Source: Peptostreptococcus canis (GTDB taxonomy: Bacteria; Bacillota; Clostridia; Peptostreptococcales; Peptostreptococcaceae). Taken from it: a stretch of 64,000 nt of DNA. The notes under the pieces were generated by a model. The model worked only from the letters and a program-made list of their open reading frames with translations, was not told the DNA's origin and did no database searches. The translations under genes and the position numbers were made by a program. Of the stretch, positions 37,629 through 46,928 are shown piece by piece. How positions within the stretch are numbered: the first letter of the stretch is position 1; each line of letters begins with the position of its first letter. Where the stretch lies: NCBI RefSeq assembly GCF_014229965.1, contig NZ_JABGBW010000004.1, positions 39,819 through 103,818 on the forward strand. The letters run 5' to 3'.

Positions 37629-39125
37629 ATGGAAAATTTGGACTCTTATTTGAAAAAAAAGCTTAAAAGTAAAAATATGAAGATTGATACATTCATAAAA
37701 AAAACGAAGATGAGTAAATCCACTATTTATAGGGTTATGAAAGGTCTTCAAAAACCCTCTGATGATTTAATAGAAAAAATAGCAGAAGTATTAAATTTAA
37801 GTCAAATAGAAAAGAGAGAATTGATATATTATAGTAATGTTTCCACATCTGATGAAGGTCTTACTTCAGCAAGAAATGCAGTATTAAAACTTTTATATGA
37901 TACATCTATAGATGTCCATACAGAAGATTTGGAATTAATATATTATGACAAAGAGAAATATGTGAGATATTTTAATGACATCTTACATACGATTTTAAAA
38001 ATCTGCACAAAAAATAATTTCAAAATAGATTTTAGAATAATTAATTGCAATACTGATTTCATTACATCTTCATTAATAAACTTTATACCAAAACTTGGTA
38101 AAAAAACTGATAATTATTGCATTCAACATCTTGTAAGTTTGGCTTCGGATTCACCGAAAGATAGCATAAATATTTTAAGCGAAGTGTTGCCTTTATTACA
38201 ATTGGATAATTATTCTCTGTATTATAATGACTCCTCAAGTACCGGGAATATAGGCATATTCAATAACTTATTAATAATTAGTTATAAGTACGAGGATGAC
38301 AATGGAGAAATCATAAGTACACATAACTATATATCCTTTCCTGAAGACGGACTTCCTGCCTGCTATGTATCAAGAAATGAAAATTATCTATACGAATTTT
38401 TTGATAGAAACTACAATTCTCTTATTCAAGAATACAAGCTTGCAGTAAATAACAGAAAAGAATATGAATTCTTGGGATATGAACTGGCCAAATTGGAAAA
38501 TGAATATGAAGTTTTTCTTTTTAAACCTGATCCTTGCTACAATAGAATACCAATTGAAGTATATAAAGATATAATTGAAAAAACCTCAAAAGATGAGTTA
38601 AAAGTTTTTTTAAATAATTTATCGACTAATAATTTTAATGACAACGGTACATTGGACTTCATGCCTGAATTAATATCATATTTGGAAAATAGAATCAAAT
38701 CCTCATTTAAAAATATTCAAGTTGATATTTTTACTAAAAAAGGATTGGAAGAATTTGCAAAATCCGGCAGACTGTCGGATCATTTAATAGGACTTCCTTC
38801 ATTTACTAAAGAGGAAGTAAAAATTATATTAGAATTTATAAAATCCAGACATGTAGACAAAAAAGATCCATATAGATTTTACATTGTAGAAAATGAATAT
38901 AATAACAATGAATTTATATTGACTGTATTTAAAAACTATGGATTATTTATAGAGTATTGTAATCCAAATTCTCATGCAAATAACTATCCTCATTGTTTTA
39001 TTGAACATAAAGAATTGAGTGATATTTTCGCTGAGTTTGCAGATAATTATGTTCCTACTATGATAACTATGGACACTAAAAAGTCAATAGAATTTATTGA
39101 TTCGTTAATAACTGAATATTGTTAA
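37629..39125 (+). CDS. Large XRE-family helix-turn-helix protein, unknown effector domain
   Basis: A 498-residue protein. The N-terminal XRE helix-turn-helix (about 8-62) contains KMSKSTIYRVMKGLQKPSDD and KIAEVLNLS. The remaining 430 residues are hydrophilic, mixed alpha/beta in look, with no membrane helix and no domain I recognise. The gene has a consensus promoter, a leader of about 110 nt, AAAGGAGAG before the ATG, and a terminator right after. It is one of few plus-strand genes here, divergent from pilT. A regulator responding to an unknown signal is the simplest reading. A role in controlling pilT or the Mpv17-like gene is only a guess from position. Confidence 0.7.
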   Translation: MENLDSYLKKKLKSKNMKIDTFIKKTKMSKSTIYRVMKGLQKPSDDLIEKIAEVLNLSQIEKRELIYYSNVSTSDEGLTSARNAVLKLLYDTSIDVHTEDLELIYYDKEKYVRYFNDILHTILKICTKNNFKIDFRIINCNTDFITSSLINFIPKLGKKTDNYCIQHLVSLASDSPKDSINILSEVLPLLQLDNYSLYYNDSSSTGNIGIFNNLLIISYKYEDDNGEIISTHNYISFPEDGLPACYVSRNENYLYEFFDRNYNSLIQEYKLAVNNRKEYEFLGYELAKLENEYEVFLFKPDPCYNRIPIEVYKDIIEKTSKDELKVFLNNLSTNNFNDNGTLDFMPELISYLENRIKSSFKNIQVDIFTKKGLEEFAKSGRLSDHLIGLPSFTKEEVKIILEFIKSRHVDKKDPYRFYIVENEYNNNEFILTVFKNYGLFIEYCNPNSHANNYPHCFIEHKELSDIFAEFADNYVPTMITMDTKKSIEFIDSLITEYC

Positions 39126-39134
39126 ATTTTATAG

Positions 39135-39162
39135 AAGGGGCTGCCTCGTAGGGTAGTCCCTT
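39135..39162 (+). terminator. Terminator of the XRE-type gene
   Basis: AAGGGGCTGCC (39135-39145) pairs with GGTAGTCCCTT (39152-39162), with two G-U pairs, then TTAAGG. It lies 10 bp past the stop. Confidence 0.7.
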
Positions 39163-39411
39163 TTAAGGTTGTATAATATTTAGCGTTGATGGAGCTGACT
39201 CATAATTTTATTGATTTAAATTATCATCAACGTTATTTGACATAGAACCGAAAAAAGACAACATCGAGGATATTATATGTACCCAAGATGCTGTCGTACA
39301 GATTTCAGATTTTATTCATCAATACTAGTTGACAAAGAACCCTCGACTATCAAGATTTTTTATTGTGGGAAACTAACCTTTTAGTTAGCCCATTTTAAAA
39401 TATATTTTTTA
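39163..39411. other. Structured non-coding stretch with several inverted and direct repeats
   Basis: There is no ORF, but it is less AT-rich than other gaps. AGCGTTGATG/CATCAACGTT brackets an inner ATAATTT/AAATTAT hairpin. GACAACATC/GATGCTGTC can pair, and CTAAC/GTTAG with outer GGG/CCC lies next to the downstream gene's end. TTGACAtAGAACC and TTGACAaAGAACC form a direct repeat about 90 bp apart. It could be a decayed mobile-element end, a structured RNA or clustered terminators. I cannot decide. Confidence 0.4.
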
Positions 39412-39963
39412 TTACTTAGACTTCAATGATAATATTATACCTAGACAAATAGACAATAACGCTGCGAAAAATACTCTAAAACCTTCCGGCAATAAGAAAG
39501 TAATAGTATGAGCCGGCAACCAGAAAGTTGGTATTGTACCTATTAAAACATTCTTGGCATACGCATAGTAATCTATCTTGCTACATATTTTTTGAAGAGT
39601 TATCTTTTCACCAGTATTTTCGTATCTCAAATCCAGATAAGTATCTGTATGCTTATGTAACACCATAAACACCGGTCCAAAAGAAGTATTCATTACCAAA
39701 GATGTTATAAATGCAAACGCAAACTTAGTATGCAATATAGCTGAATTTGAATCAGCTAGTTTGACTCCTACTCCTTTTGCAAATAATCCCATCATAAACG
39801 CAATCCATACCCCCAATAGTCCCCATATTAACATCCTATATCCTATAGAATGTGGTATAGTCAGCTTTTTAGCTCTAATACTGGATGCTATTATTTCACC
39901 AAGTGTGGCAAGTATAGCAAACTTGATGAAGGATAACACATAATGATTTGTTAAAAACGACAT
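39412..39963 (-). CDS. Multi-pass membrane protein, Mpv17/PMP22-like
   Basis: A 183-residue protein with four hydrophobic helices (about 7-25, 44-62, 80-100, 155-182). The segment TFWLPAHTITFLLPEGFRVFFAALLSICLG (read in parts, about 146-175) resembles the C-terminal Mpv17/PMP22 pattern of a tryptophan/proline helix, F-x-x-P, R, then a final helix. Similar proteins of unknown role occur in Clostridia. Function is unknown, possibly a membrane channel-like protein. It is monocistronic with its own promoter (40009-40037). Confidence 0.5.
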   Translation of the reverse strand: MSFLTNHYVLSFIKFAILATLGEIIASSIRAKKLTIPHSIGYRMLIWGLLGVWIAFMMGLFAKGVGVKLADSNSAILHTKFAFAFITSLVMNTSFGPVFMVLHKHTDTYLDLRYENTGEKITLQKICSKIDYYAYAKNVLIGTIPTFWLPAHTITFLLPEGFRVFFAALLSICLGIILSLKSK

Positions 39964-40008
39964 TTTTTCCTCCTGAAAATATAAATTTGAAAATTGCTCA
40001 TTATCTAT

Positions 40009-40037
40009 ATTATAGGGTTATTTCTTCATAAATACAA
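40009..40037 (-). promoter_or_regulatory. Candidate promoter of the Mpv17-like gene
   Basis: Minus strand TTGTAT (40032-40037), 17-bp spacer, TATAAT (40009-40014), about 46 bp upstream of the start codon, which has AGGAGG. Confidence 0.55.
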
Positions 40038-40318
40038 TTCAATTTTATAAAAAAATAACAAAATATCTATACTTCGATCTATACTTCATTTAGTAATTAG
40101 AATATTTTATATCAAATTTTTTTATGCTATTTTAATTATTGAAAAAAATAGCGATATATTATATAATATGATTAGAACTAAATTTGTTTATTATTTTTTT
40201 ACCGGTTTATTTGTTCCGAATCTTTTCACTTTTTTATTAGAATAGATTTTGTGTATAAATAAATATATATAAAAATTGGAAGCTTCGTATTTATACAACG
40301 TACTATAACTTAACATGG
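40038..40318. other. AT-rich intergenic stretch
   Basis: No ORF with a ribosome site. One short tandem repeat is visible (CTATACTTC twice, 12 bases apart, near 40074-40095). Otherwise nothing recognisable up to the prs terminator. Confidence 0.4.
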
Positions 40319-40349
40319 AAAAACCGATATTTCAAAAATATCGGTTTTT
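40319..40349. terminator. Terminator of prs
   Basis: A perfect 14-bp stem AAAAACCGATATTT / AAATATCGGTTTTT with a 3-base loop (40319-40332, 40336-40349). The T-run forms the 3' arm in both directions. It is 41 bp past the prs stop. Confidence 0.9.
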
Positions 40350-40390
40350 TCTGTTGATATGAATTTTTTATTTCAAAAATAAACTGTATT

Positions 40391-41344
40391 CTAGAACAGT
40401 TTACTTACTGAATCACAAGTGTAAATTCTGTTTATTGCATCTGCAAATACATCTGCAACAGACATAATTTTTATTTTCTCAATTCTCTTTTCTGCAGGAA
40501 GCTCAATAGTATCAAGTACAATAAGTTCCTTTATATCAGATTCTTCAATTCTTTCAATGGCCGGGCCTGATAACACACCATGTGTACAACAAGCATAAAC
40601 ATCCTTTGCTCCAAACTTTTTAAGAGCAGATGCTGCATTTACAATTGTGCCGGCAGTATCTATCATATCATCAAGAAGTATTACATTTTTACCTTCTACT
40701 TCACCGATAATATTCATTACCTCACTTACATTTGGTTTTGGTCTTCTCTTGTCTATAATAGCAATAGGAACTTCTTTGCTTATGTTGTTCGCAAATTTTC
40801 TAGATCTGGTAACACTTCCAAGGTCTGGAGAAACAACTACCAAATCCTTTATATTTAAATCTTTGAAATAATCTGCTAAAATTTTCCCTCCTAACAGATG
40901 ATCTACAGGTATATCAAAATATCCTTGAATCTGTCCGGCATGCAAATCCATAGTAAGAACTCTATCAGCACCAGCAGCTGTAATTAAATTAGCAACTAAC
41001 TTAGCTGTAATAGGATCTCTGGCTTTTGCTTTTCTATCCTGTCTTGCATATCCATAATAAGGTATTACAGCTGCAACAGAACCTACTGAAGCTCTCTTTA
41101 AAGCATCAATTAAAATTAGTAATTCCATCAAATTATTGTTTACAGGACTGCTAGTAGATTGAATAACAAACACATCACATCCTCTGATTGTTTCGTTGAT
41201 AGTAACGGCAATTTCTCCATCACTAAAAGTATCTACCTTGCAATCCACTAATTCTGTTCCTAAACATTTTGCTATTTTACTAGCCAATTCTTTAGAAGCA
41301 TTTCCTGCAATTAACTTCATTTTATGGCTATTGTAACAAGTCAT
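40391..41344 (-). CDS. prs: Ribose-phosphate pyrophosphokinase
   Basis: A 317-residue enzyme making PRPP from ribose 5-phosphate and ATP, feeding the purine, pyrimidine and NAD genes seen elsewhere in this window (pyrE, upp, pncB). [64 protein letters not shown] and the PRPP loop [13 protein letters not shown] are the family motifs. AGGAGG precedes the ATG at 41344. It is directly downstream of glmU, the conserved glmU-prs pair. Confidence 0.97.
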   Translation of the reverse strand: MTCYNSHKMKLIAGNASKELASKIAKCLGTELVDCKVDTFSDGEIAVTINETIRGCDVFVIQSTSSPVNNNLMELLILIDALKRASVGSVAAVIPYYGYARQDRKAKARDPITAKLVANLITAAGADRVLTMDLHAGQIQGYFDIPVDHLLGGKILADYFKDLNIKDLVVVSPDLGSVTRSRKFANNISKEVPIAIIDKRRPKPNVSEVMNIIGEVEGKNVILLDDMIDTAGTIVNAASALKKFGAKDVYACCTHGVLSGPAIERIEESDIKELIVLDTIELPAEKRIEKIKIMSVADVFADAINRIYTCDSVSKLF

Positions 41345-41426
41345 AAACGTAAACCTCCTATAAAAGTATAATAATAATTTATTTATAAAAAAACTTAATA
41401 TCGCAAGCTATATTATACCATATATT

Positions 41427-42800
41427 TTATTTTTCTTCATCTCTTTTTCTCTTCTTTTCCACCCAGCCCGCTTTTAACACTTGTCTTTCTCTGGCAATAG
41501 CAAGACATCCATTCGGTACATCTTCAGTAATAGTAGAACCTGTAGCTATAAATGTGTCCTCTTCTATGATCAAAGGAGCGACTAAATTGGAATTTGAACC
41601 TAGGAATGCATTATCTTTAACGATAGATTTAAATTTATTCTTTCCGTCATAGTTTACAAATACAACTCCACAACCTATGTTTACATTTTTACCAACTTCT
41701 GCATCTCCAATATAAGATAGATGAGAAGCTTTAGAACCATCTCCAAATATTGCATTCTTAACCTCTACAAAATCACCTATTTTACAGTTATTGCCTATAT
41801 TAGCATTAGGTCTTAAATAAGCAAATGGTCCGACCGTAGTTTCGTCTCCCACAACTGCATCTATTATTTCAGATTTTTTAACACTAGTATCATTCCCAAT
41901 TACAGAGTTTTCAATACTCGCATATGGACCTATCTTACATCCGCTGCCTATCTTACTTCCTTTAGAGATCATACACCCTGGAAATATAATCGTGTCACTA
42001 CCAATTTCTATATCGGAATCGATATATGTAGAATCCGTATCTATTATCGTTACACCATTTACCATATGCAGCTCATTGATTCTTCTTCTCATAATTTTCT
42101 CTGCATCAGAAAGTTGAATTCTAGAATTAACTCCCATTAATTCTTCTATACTTGCACCTAAAAAAGCTCCTGCTTTTCCACCGGACATTCTAATTATTTC
42201 TATAGAATCCGGTAAATAATATTCCCCTTGGGCATTTTTATTGTCTATTTTCTTTAATGATTCTTTTAGATATTTTCCATTAAAGCAATATATTCCGGAA
42301 TTTATTTCATTCACGGCCTTTTCTTCTTCATTGGCATCTTTTTGCTCGACAATTTTTAATAAATTTCCCGTTTGGTCCCTTATTACTCTTCCATATCCAG
42401 TTGGATTATCAACCTTGGTAGTAAGAACCGTAACAGCATATCCACCGCAATCATGATAATCAAAGAATTTTACAAGAGTTTCCGAAACTATTAAAGGAGT
42501 ATCTCCACATAAAACAACTACCGTATCTTCATCCCCGATATATTCGTCCGCCATCATAACGGCATGTCCAGTCCCCAATTGTTCTTTTTGAACAACTGTT
42601 TTTACATCTTTTCCAAGTATTGATTTAACCTCTTCAATACCATGCCCTAACACTACTATTGTTTCATCCACACCTGCTTTATCAGATGCATCTATCACAT
42701 GATTTACCATTTCTTTACCACATACCTTATGAACCACTTTAGGATGAGATGATTTCATTCTGGTTCCTTTTCCGGCTGCTAATATAACCGCTTTTTTCAT
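41427..42800 (-). CDS. glmU: Bifunctional GlcNAc-1-P uridyltransferase / GlcN-1-P acetyltransferase
   Basis: A 457-residue enzyme making UDP-GlcNAc for peptidoglycan. The N-terminal pyrophosphorylase domain (1-230) has LAAGKGTRMKSSHPKVVHKV. The C-terminal left-handed beta-helix (about 250-440) has hexapeptide repeats (IGSDTIIFPGCMI onward) and the acetyltransferase active-site block around VKNAIFGDGSKASHLSYIGDA. GGAGGTAAGAT precedes the ATG. It sits between the C39-like gene and prs. Confidence 0.97.
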   Translation of the reverse strand: MKKAVILAAGKGTRMKSSHPKVVHKVCGKEMVNHVIDASDKAGVDETIVVLGHGIEEVKSILGKDVKTVVQKEQLGTGHAVMMADEYIGDEDTVVVLCGDTPLIVSETLVKFFDYHDCGGYAVTVLTTKVDNPTGYGRVIRDQTGNLLKIVEQKDANEEEKAVNEINSGIYCFNGKYLKESLKKIDNKNAQGEYYLPDSIEIIRMSGGKAGAFLGASIEELMGVNSRIQLSDAEKIMRRRINELHMVNGVTIIDTDSTYIDSDIEIGSDTIIFPGCMISKGSKIGSGCKIGPYASIENSVIGNDTSVKKSEIIDAVVGDETTVGPFAYLRPNANIGNNCKIGDFVEVKNAIFGDGSKASHLSYIGDAEVGKNVNIGCGVVFVNYDGKNKFKSIVKDNAFLGSNSNLVAPLIIEEDTFIATGSTITEDVPNGCLAIARERQVLKAGWVEKKRKRDEEK

Positions 42801-42850
42801 ATCTTACCTCCAACATAAATAATTTATTTAATAAAACCAAGATCATGTTG

Positions 42851-43501
42851 TTAATATATTACAACTGCTTTACTTCTTGTCTGTACATATAATTTTGTAA
42901 ATTCCAAAAAATTTATTCTTCTTTTTCCCTGAATAGGGTCAACTGCGCTTATTTTTCCAAACCCCACTCCATCTACTACAATACAGTGAGAATTTGATAA
43001 AAGTTCTTTTTTATTTCCATACTCATCTATATATCTACCTATACCTATCTCCGGTTCTCTATCGTCCACAGTGTACCACACTATAACAGGTTTTTTGTCA
43101 AATATAATCCTATTCAAAATCCCTAGAACACTCATTCCGGTTTCATCTTTAGCTTCTCTGTTTATTCCATATCTGTTAAAATATTTATTTGCTGCATTGG
43201 CAATTGGAGCTGCATTACAATAATATCCACTTTTGTATGGATTTCCAATATATGCTTTATTTGGATTGGCATTATAATATCCACTCTTTTCCAAAAAATT
43301 GTCACATAAAAATTCCTTTGAAACTTTGTATCCTTCGTGATTCATAACCATGGCTAATGAAGTAATTTCACATCCATTTGGCATATTCGGGTATTGAGAT
43401 ATCGGTTCGACATTCAACTGTCTATTTGGAACTAAGTAAAAAACCATAATAGATATAAATAGTACAATTGTTACTTTAATCAACCTAAATAATTTTTCCA
43501 T
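42851..43501 (-). CDS. Membrane-anchored C39-like cysteine peptidase
   Basis: A 216-residue protein with an N-terminal signal-anchor (about 7-24) and an extracytoplasmic C39-type papain-like domain. It has Gln36 and catalytic Cys44 in QYPNMPNGCEITS, H172 in NSHCIVVDG and D188 in AVDPIQG. This matches the Peptidase_C39_2 group found in many Firmicutes surface proteins, whose substrates are mostly unknown. It lies in the same direction as glmU and 51 bp before it. GAGGG is near the start. There is no partner transporter, so bacteriocin-leader processing is unlikely. Confidence 0.8.
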   Translation of the reverse strand: MEKLFRLIKVTIVLFISIMVFYLVPNRQLNVEPISQYPNMPNGCEITSLAMVMNHEGYKVSKEFLCDNFLEKSGYYNANPNKAYIGNPYKSGYYCNAAPIANAANKYFNRYGINREAKDETGMSVLGILNRIIFDKKPVIVWYTVDDREPEIGIGRYIDEYGNKKELLSNSHCIVVDGVGFGKISAVDPIQGKRRINFLEFTKLYVQTRSKAVVIY

Positions 43502-43687
43502 CCCTCTTAGGCAAATTGCCTACCTCCATTCATTTGCATATGTTATACTACATATCAATTTTATTTATATAATATAATAATATAACAACTACTTAAACTG
43601 TACCTTAATAATTTTTCTTTTTTTAATCATTATAATATTATGTCCGTTTGTTGCTCGCTAAAAAGCATACACGTAAGCAGACATCGC

Positions 43688-44440
43688 CTACATATATGCT
43701 AAAGCTTCTTCAAAGCTCATCCAAAAATGTATCCCATTTGAAGACTCTAACCACCTATCAGGATTAAATGAATCTGCATATGACATTTCTCCTAATTTAT
43801 ATACAAACTCTCCATCAACAAATGAATTTGCTTCTGTATATGACCCCGTACCATCCAAATTTGTTATGGCTACGGTCTTTGCTTTGTCACATCTGCAGGC
43901 ATTAGTAGTGCCCGAACTTCTCCTGGCATCTTTTGGTATCAGCAATTTTACCATACGATCATTAAAGCATTTTTTATACCCAAAGAAATAACCCTCTTCA
44001 GGACAAGACATTTTAAAATGTATTGTTCTATCCGTATGATGTAAATTTTCCAAATTTGCATCTCTCAAAAGAGATGCTGTAAAATCTGCCCCATCACATT
44101 CTGTATCAGATAGATCGCACCCTCTAAAATCTACACTAAATAGACTTGCATCTACTAATACAGCCCCTCTAAATGTACACATTGAACATTTTGAATGATC
44201 TAATTTTGAATTTTTGAAGTTACATTTACTAAAATCTACATTTATAAATTCACTCCAAGAAAAATCAATAAAACTTAAGTCTAAACCACTTAAATCAACA
44301 TTACTAATAGATATTTTTTCTAAGACAATATTCCTACTTGTTGAATTTTTAAACCTGATGCCCGTGTCTTTCGCACTCCAACTATCTATTTTATCCTGCC
44401 TGAGCAAATTTATTTTATTAATTAATTCATCTCGGTTCAT
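43688..44440 (-). CDS. Pentapeptide-repeat protein with DUF5758-like C-terminal domain
   Basis: A 250-residue protein. About 30-135 are pentapeptide repeats (A/N/D-L/F-x-x pattern: VDLSGLDLSFIDFSWSEF, VDFSKCNFKNSKLDHSK), which fold into a right-handed quadrilateral beta-helix. The C-terminal part (about 140-250) holds RSSGTTNACRCDKAKTVAI and GIHFWMSFEEALAY, which I recognise as the DUF5758-type module often attached to pentapeptide repeats in phages and bacteria. The role is unknown. It starts 7 bp after the purR stop, so it is probably co-expressed with purR. Confidence 0.8.
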   Translation of the reverse strand: MNRDELINKINLLRQDKIDSWSAKDTGIRFKNSTSRNIVLEKISISNVDLSGLDLSFIDFSWSEFINVDFSKCNFKNSKLDHSKCSMCTFRGAVLVDASLFSVDFRGCDLSDTECDGADFTASLLRDANLENLHHTDRTIHFKMSCPEEGYFFGYKKCFNDRMVKLLIPKDARRSSGTTNACRCDKAKTVAITNLDGTGSYTEANSFVDGEFVYKLGEMSYADSFNPDRWLESSNGIHFWMSFEEALAYM

Positions 44441-44447
44441 ATCTTTT

Positions 44448-45278
44448 TTACTCCCTGTATTCGTGATTAAAGGTCTTTAAATTTGGATGAACTACAATTT
44501 TATCCCCTTGAGTATCTAATTCGAGAAGAGAAATATAATTTGATACAAGTTTATTTTCAGGTGTCATTGTTGAGATAAATACACCTGTCCCTACTACCTC
44601 TACATTAAATTCTTTCATCAACTCTGTCATACCTTTTATAGTACCGCCACCACGCATAAAATCATCAATTATTATAACCTTACTTCCCGGATTTAGCGCC
44701 TTGCTAGGTAAACTCATCGTTTCTATCTTAGAAGATGATCCTGTAACATAAGTCATACTTATCGTAGGCCCCTCAGACACCTTAGTATTTTTTCTTATTA
44801 TAACCAAAGGAAGATTCATAGCCTTTGCTGTCATCAGTGCCATTGGTATACCTTTTGTTTCCATGGTAACAACACAGTCTACATTACTGTAATCTATATT
44901 AGATGCAAAAATTTCACCAATTTTATATACCACATTAGGATCATAAATCAGATCTATTAAATAAAGAAATCCTCCCGAGAGAATTCTGCCTTCCTCTTTT
45001 ATTCTTTCACATAATTGATTTAAAAACTCTTCATTTTCTTCTTTTGATGTTTTGGGGATATATTTTACTCCACCGGCTGCACCGGATATAGTCACTACTT
45101 TACCAAGTTGTAATTTTTCAAATACATTTTTAACCACGATTAAGTCTTCACTAATTGTAGATTTAGCCGCATTAAACTGATTTGTAAAATAACTCAATGT
45201 AAAAACTTTATTTGGATTATCTGAAAGTATTTTTACTATCGCTCCTATTCTTTCATTCCTTTTAAATTTATTGATCAT
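44448..45278 (-). CDS. purR: Purine operon repressor PurR
   Basis: A 276-residue Firmicutes-type PurR. The N-terminal winged helix (about 1-75; RNERIGAIVKILSDNPNKVF) joins a PRPP-binding type I PRTase fold with VIIIDDFMRGGGTIKGM (about 205-221). PRPP releases it from PurBox DNA. I start at 45278 (AGGAGG 5 bases upstream). A 28-codon upstream extension has no support. An inverted TGAACGTT pair flanks a likely -10 upstream (45436-45470), suggesting autoregulation. It precedes glmU-prs, as in Bacillus. Confidence 0.93.
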   Translation of the reverse strand: MINKFKRNERIGAIVKILSDNPNKVFTLSYFTNQFNAAKSTISEDLIVVKNVFEKLQLGKVVTISGAAGGVKYIPKTSKEENEEFLNQLCERIKEEGRILSGGFLYLIDLIYDPNVVYKIGEIFASNIDYSNVDCVVTMETKGIPMALMTAKAMNLPLVIIRKNTKVSEGPTISMTYVTGSSSKIETMSLPSKALNPGSKVIIIDDFMRGGGTIKGMTELMKEFNVEVVGTGVFISTMTPENKLVSNYISLLELDTQGDKIVVHPNLKTFNHEYRE

Positions 45279-45435
45279 AATTCCTCCTAGCCTGTTTTTC
45301 AACTCATAGTAGTAACATTTATCACTACTAAAATTGCATGAAAAAATTTCTTGCCATACCATATTTATAATATCATTAGTATCGAAATATGATATAATAA
45401 GATTTATAAAATTAAATTATACATAATTTATTTTC

Positions 45436-45470
45436 TGAACGTTTCTTAATTATACCATATAAAACGTTCA
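45436..45470 (-). promoter_or_regulatory. Candidate PurR operator pair around the purR promoter
   Basis: TGAACGTT (45436-45443) and its inverse AACGTTCA (45463-45470) are 19 bp apart. Each resembles a PurBox core (CGAAC context, AWWWCCGAACWWT) with mismatches. A minus-strand extended -10, TGGTATAAT (45449-45457), lies between them. PurR in Bacillus binds such inverted pairs. The site also lies upstream of divergent murC. Confidence 0.5.
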
Positions 45471-45509
45471 TATTGTATAGTTTTTTACAAAAAAGAGAGG
45501 TGTAAAATA

Positions 45510-46862
45510 ATGAATATACATTTTATAGGAATTGGTGGCATTAATATGAGTGCACTTGCTGAAATCTGTATCAATAAGGGATATAAAGTTTCAGGATCAG
45601 ATATGCAGGAATCGTACTTAATAGATCACCTTAGAGAGCTTGGAGCTGTAATTAATATAGGGCAAAAAAAAGAAAACATAACAGATGACATAAATATGGT
45701 AGTTTATACTGCAGCTATTTCTAGTGATAATGAAGAGTTTCAAGAAGCCAAAAGAAAAAACATACTTACTATAAATAGGGCTGCTTTCTTAGGTCAAATT
45801 ATGAGAGAATATAAAAATTCAATAGCTGTCTCAGGAACGCATGGAAAAACGACAACAACCAGTATGCTTTCCACAATTTTCAACTATGCCGAAAAAGACC
45901 CTACTATTCTTGTAGGGGGAAATTTGGCAACTATAGGAGGTAATGTAAGAATAGGAAATTCAGATAATTTTATTACTGAAGCCTGTGAATATGTTGACAG
46001 TTTTCTCAATTTTAATCCCTTTATATCGATTGTTTTAAATATTGAAGAAGATCATTTAGATTATTTCTCGGGAATTGAAGAAATAAAAGCCTCTTTTAAT
46101 AAATTTGGTAAACTACTGCCAGAAGATGGATTTTTTATAATAAACGGAGATAATGAAAACACTAAAGATATTATATACGATGTATCGGCAAATATTATAA
46201 AATTTGGTCAAGAAGAACATAATGATGTTATTATTTCAAATATAAATTTTGATAGAGACGGATATGCTTCCTTTAATTTAAAGTACAAAGGTGTAAATTT
46301 AGGTACTTTTGACTTATCTGTATATGGTATTTATAATGTATATAATGCCACATCTGCAATAATAGCATCCATAGTGTCCGGAATAGAAACAGATGTAATA
46401 AAAAAAGCAATAAAAGAATATACAGGAGTTGGCAGAAGATTTGAAAAAAAAGGATATTATAACGGTGCATTAATCATAGATGATTATGCCCACCATCCTA
46501 CTGAGGTAAAAGCCACTCTTTCTGCAGCAAAAAATCTTAAGAAAAAAACTCTTTGGGTGGTATTTCAACCTCATACATATTCCAGAACTAAGGCTTTGTT
46601 AAATGAATTTGCAGAGGCATTTTATTCTGCTGATAAAGTAATAATCACGGATATTTATGCAGCAAGAGAAAAAGATCCTGGAGATATCAGTTCCAAAGAT
46701 TTGGTAAATAAATTATACCAGAATAATGTGGATGTAAGTTATATTTCTACTTTTGATGAAATTGAAGAGTTTTTATCACAAAAACTTGAAAAAGATGACT
46801 TGATAATTACTTGCGGAGCTGGACCCGTAAATAAAATTGGAGAATCACTTCTTAAAAAATAA
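45510..46862 (+). CDS. murC: UDP-N-acetylmuramate-L-alanine ligase
   Basis: A 450-residue Mur ligase that adds the first residue of the peptidoglycan stem peptide. The N-terminal Rossmann motif [18 protein letters not shown] is followed by the ATP-binding loop [14 protein letters not shown] (about 108-121) and the C-terminal domain with [31 protein letters not shown] precedes the ATG. It is one of few plus-strand genes here. The divergent partner is purR, with which it shares a short regulatory gap. It is monocistronic, ending in a strong terminator. Confidence 0.97.
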   Translation: MNIHFIGIGGINMSALAEICINKGYKVSGSDMQESYLIDHLRELGAVINIGQKKENITDDINMVVYTAAISSDNEEFQEAKRKNILTINRAAFLGQIMREYKNSIAVSGTHGKTTTTSMLSTIFNYAEKDPTILVGGNLATIGGNVRIGNSDNFITEACEYVDSFLNFNPFISIVLNIEEDHLDYFSGIEEIKASFNKFGKLLPEDGFFIINGDNENTKDIIYDVSANIIKFGQEEHNDVIISNINFDRDGYASFNLKYKGVNLGTFDLSVYGIYNVYNATSAIIASIVSGIETDVIKKAIKEYTGVGRRFEKKGYYNGALIIDDYAHHPTEVKATLSAAKNLKKKTLWVVFQPHTYSRTKALLNEFAEAFYSADKVIITDIYAAREKDPGDISSKDLVNKLYQNNVDVSYISTFDEIEEFLSQKLEKDDLIITCGAGPVNKIGESLLKK

Positions 46863-46870
46863 ATAGTTAA

Positions 46871-46913
46871 AAATCACCATTTAAAATTTTACTTCATCTT
46901 TAAATGGTGATTT
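46871..46913. terminator. Bidirectional terminator murC / crr
   Basis: A perfect 13-bp stem AAATCACCATTTA / TAAATGGTGATTT (46871-46883 with 46901-46913), 17-base loop. It lies between convergent murC and crr. Confidence 0.85.
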
Positions 46914-46928
46914 CCTATATTTTACGAG

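Noticed and set aside
39236..39411. Remnant transposase gene
   Set aside because: Short translations of the region contain stops and no motif I can tie to a transposase family. Kept only as a structured intergenic finding.
43620..43690. Terminator after the pentapeptide gene
   Set aside because: An ATGTCTG/CGGACAT pairing exists, but the loop is long and there is no U-run, so I do not call it.
45279..45362. 28-codon N-terminal extension of purR
   Set aside because: The ATG at 45278 has AGGAGG and yields the family N-terminus. The upstream ATG lacks a ribosome site.
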